In this document: piece by piece, positions 61,655-64,000 of the stretch | How the letters are laid out: each line of letters opens with the position of its first letter | Numbering within the stretch: position 1 is the stretch's first letter | Source: an uncultured Aquimarina sp. | GTDB lineage: Bacteria; Bacteroidota; Bacteroidia; Flavobacteriales; Flavobacteriaceae | DNA length: 64,000 nt | Direction: 5' to 3' | Assembly: GCA_947496705.1 (NCBI GenBank) | Contig: CANMDW010000003.1 | Location: 628,168 to 692,167, forward strand | The notes under the pieces: model-generated | What the model saw: the letters and a program-made list of their open reading frames with translations, nothing else | Databases searched by the model: none | What the model was told of the DNA's origin: nothing | Program-made: the position numbers and the translations under genes

Positions 61655-61901
61655 CGAAAATAATTCTATTTCGTTAAAAACACCGAAATACAGTAGAAAA
61701 ATTACCTTAAACCAAAGCTAAACTTTCACTTTTATCGAATTTTTAGAAAAAGGGGGTGTTTTATATAGAAATGATAGGTGTTTTATAATGTCTGCACCCG
61801 TCATCTTGACCATGAGCAAATATAGATAATACTAATACGATTAAAGGTGTAAATTTTTATACATTGGTTTAGGTTTTAAAAGGTCATTAAATCTGTTTAT
61901 T

Positions 61902-63548
61902 TTATTCTTGTTTCATTCCTATATTAAGTATAGTATCCAAATTGACCTCTGTAAAATTAGTCCCCCACCAACTATAAAGCTTATCATTGATTCTAATCGA
62001 TTGGCTATCGGCTTTGAACGTAGCTATTGATTTTCCTGAATTATCTACTACATGCGTTGTATCTTTTTGTGCCAGGAATCTATAGTTGTTTTTATTTGTA
62101 TACAGAATAGATAATTGATCTCTTTTGATTATTTCTTCTATTCCTAACATAGAATTTAAAACACACAACTCTCCATTTTGAAGCAATACATAATATTTGT
62201 TATGTTGTGATGATACACCACGAAACAAAGCATTGTTTTTTACAAATACTTGCTTGCCTGCAAAGCCATGTGCCCCTCCTTTACTTTCTGTTATCAATTC
62301 TTTTTCATCGATTATAGTTCCATTTTTAAGTCTGTATCTAGCTATTCTGTTATGGTAAAGAAGGATCAATGTGTCTTTGTGTGCATTAACACTTACTCCT
62401 TTTATAGTTTCCTTTTTTGTTTTTGATACTTTGTTTAAATACTGTAATTCTCCATCAGTTTTATCAAAAGCAGCGATGAATGGTTTTCCATAGTGTATAG
62501 GTTGCTCACCCCAGTACGCATGTCCTTGATTGATATGATATACATTTTTATCATCTGTAAATATTTTTGAAGCACTTGCCATTTTTTTAGGAAAAAGTGC
62601 AGACCATTTTTCAACTCCTTTATTATCTAATTTGATAAGATGATCTCTGGAAGCCATGTAAATAAAATTCTCCTCCCTGATTATATTTGATACTACTCCT
62701 GTTGCCGTACCAGAATCATATGCGCCAGAAGGCAGTATAAAAAACCCTGAAATGGCTCCACCTGCAGCTCCCAACAAACCTGTGAGCAAACTTATCCCTC
62801 CTTTGTATCCCACTTCTCCTGTTTTAGTTTCATAATCCCAACCGGTACCATTTTCAAGATTAAAAGTGTGAAGACCTGCGGCAGCAACGATCATCGTAGC
62901 GTTATCATCATAAAAAACATCGTTCCAGCCATAATATCGATACATCTTTCTTTTCCAACGCACAGTACCATTACGTAGATCGATACCTTCTACGGTTTGG
63001 GTGAGCTGTTCTTGCCGTACTTGGTACCCAACCCCAATATTTTTAGAAGGATCTACAAACATCAATGCATTTCTGATTTTCCATACAACCTCACCTGTCT
63101 TAAGATTCAAATAATAGCTTTTTAAAGGTTTTCGAAAAATCAATGCTCCTTGATACATCTGTATGCTCTCTGTTAGATAATTCATTTTCTTTTGCCAGAG
63201 TATCTTATGGGATATGAGATCAAAAGCGACTATGGCTCCTTTGTTATTTAGCCATTTTTTATTTCGTATATCTCTCAACTGTAGAAAAGCTATTTTATGT
63301 ACCGTATCTACAGCTACGTGATGGATACGTTTTGGAAAAGTATGTGCTATAGCTTTTACAGGGGTATTGGTCAGATGATTGACCCCAATATGTCTTGTAA
63401 CGGTTTTTGCCTCAAATTGTTTATTTTTTTGCGCACAAAGATAGTTTGTACACAGGATAGTTACTACCCAAACCATTGTTACTGTTATGTTTTTATATGG
63501 AATCACTCTATTTTTGTTTAGATCATACGTTTTCAAATTAAAACCCAT
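61902..63548 (-). CDS. Secreted PQQ-like beta-propeller protein of unknown function
   Basis: Repeated blades (GAIVAFDLISHKILWQKK, LNLKTGEVVWKIRN, IDLRNGTVRWKRK). GTG at 63504-63506 gives a better signal peptide. Confidence 0.7.
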   Translation of the reverse strand: MGFNLKTYDLNKNRVIPYKNITVTMVWVVTILCTNYLCAQKNKQFEAKTVTRHIGVNHLTNTPVKAIAHTFPKRIHHVAVDTVHKIAFLQLRDIRNKKWLNNKGAIVAFDLISHKILWQKKMNYLTESIQMYQGALIFRKPLKSYYLNLKTGEVVWKIRNALMFVDPSKNIGVGYQVRQEQLTQTVEGIDLRNGTVRWKRKMYRYYGWNDVFYDDNATMIVAAAGLHTFNLENGTGWDYETKTGEVGYKGGISLLTGLLGAAGGAISGFFILPSGAYDSGTATGVVSNIIREENFIYMASRDHLIKLDNKGVEKWSALFPKKMASASKIFTDDKNVYHINQGHAYWGEQPIHYGKPFIAAFDKTDGELQYLNKVSKTKKETIKGVSVNAHKDTLILLYHNRIARYRLKNGTIIDEKELITESKGGAHGFAGKQVFVKNNALFRGVSSQHNKYYVLLQNGELCVLNSMLGIEEIIKRDQLSILYTNKNNYRFLAQKDTTHVVDNSGKSIATFKADSQSIRINDKLYSWWGTNFTEVNLDTILNIGMKQE

Positions 63549-63826
63549 TCCTCCTGTTTTACCCTTCCCAGCCCATCATAATAAGTAACCGTATTATGTA
63601 GTTTTTGATTTTTAGCTTCAGGTGTACCACCCAGAAGGGTATTTACTTCTGCCAGGGTCATTGCCTCTTTGGGTACAATTGTTTGAGTATAATTTTGATC
63701 GTTAGACTGGGCAAACAAGGCAGTTGTGAGCATTCCTTGTAATGCCAAAAAAGAAAAGAGTTTCATCAATACAGGTTTTAAAAGGTTGTTTATTGTTTTT
63801 ATATATATATTTAGTATATAAACCAT
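63533..63826 (-). pseudogene. Truncated N-terminus of an Rhs-repeat (DUF6443) protein
   Basis: Signal peptide then NYTQTIVPKEAMTLAEVNTLLGGTPEAKNQKLHNTVTYYDGLGRVKQ, then a stop after five unrelated residues. Confidence 0.65.
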
Positions 63827-64000
63827 TATGTGTTGTTGGCTATCTATACATTAAATATTAAAATACAATAGGGTAGGTATTGATATTCTAAAAGTAGAAA
63901 ATATCCTCTCTATCAATATGTTAAAAAAAAGGTTTAACGAACCTTTAGTAATTGCGCAGACATTGAAATGATGATTTCATACAACCGATAAACGCATACC

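Overview
Chromosomal window from an AT-rich Bacteroidota, most likely a marine Flavobacteriaceae close to Aquimarina (inferred from gene content and Bacteroidota-type promoters; not tested). From left to right it holds: a split F-type ATP synthase operon (gamma, alpha, delta, b, c, a, on -) with DUF6168-like, AtpZ/AtpI-like, bactofilin and PorW/SprE-like genes; an ABC transporter pair; a PaaE-type reductase; a candidate Panacea (DUF4065) toxin-antitoxin pair; GT9/DUF4254 genes; an apparently solitary D12-class adenine methylase; purD; a YoeB toxin with a frame-disrupted YefM-type antitoxin; a large surface polysaccharide cluster of about 28 kb (sugar transferase, Uxs, Ugd, glycosyltransferases, Wzx, Wzy-like proteins, a Wbp/Wlb-type diacetamido-uronate pathway, rfbABCD, two Wzz-like proteins); then GH3, M23, TatA, Tex, DUF4837, LysM-transglycosylase, pgk, and an Rhs/DUF6443 N-terminal fragment next to a PQQ-like propeller. 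The most unusual signals are non-canonical mobile or structured elements: (i) a four-helix-bundle (23S-IVS-type) ORF bounded by inverted repeats and inserted between atpA and atpG; (ii) a DUF559 nuclease ORF inserted between rfbA and rfbC and flanked by two ~400 bp direct copies of a hairpin module, in which one 24-nt hairpin loop is precisely inverted in one copy; (iii) several other nested palindromes and dispersed GC-rich hairpins. No rRNA, tRNA, CRISPR array, prophage or complete classical IS was recognised by eye.
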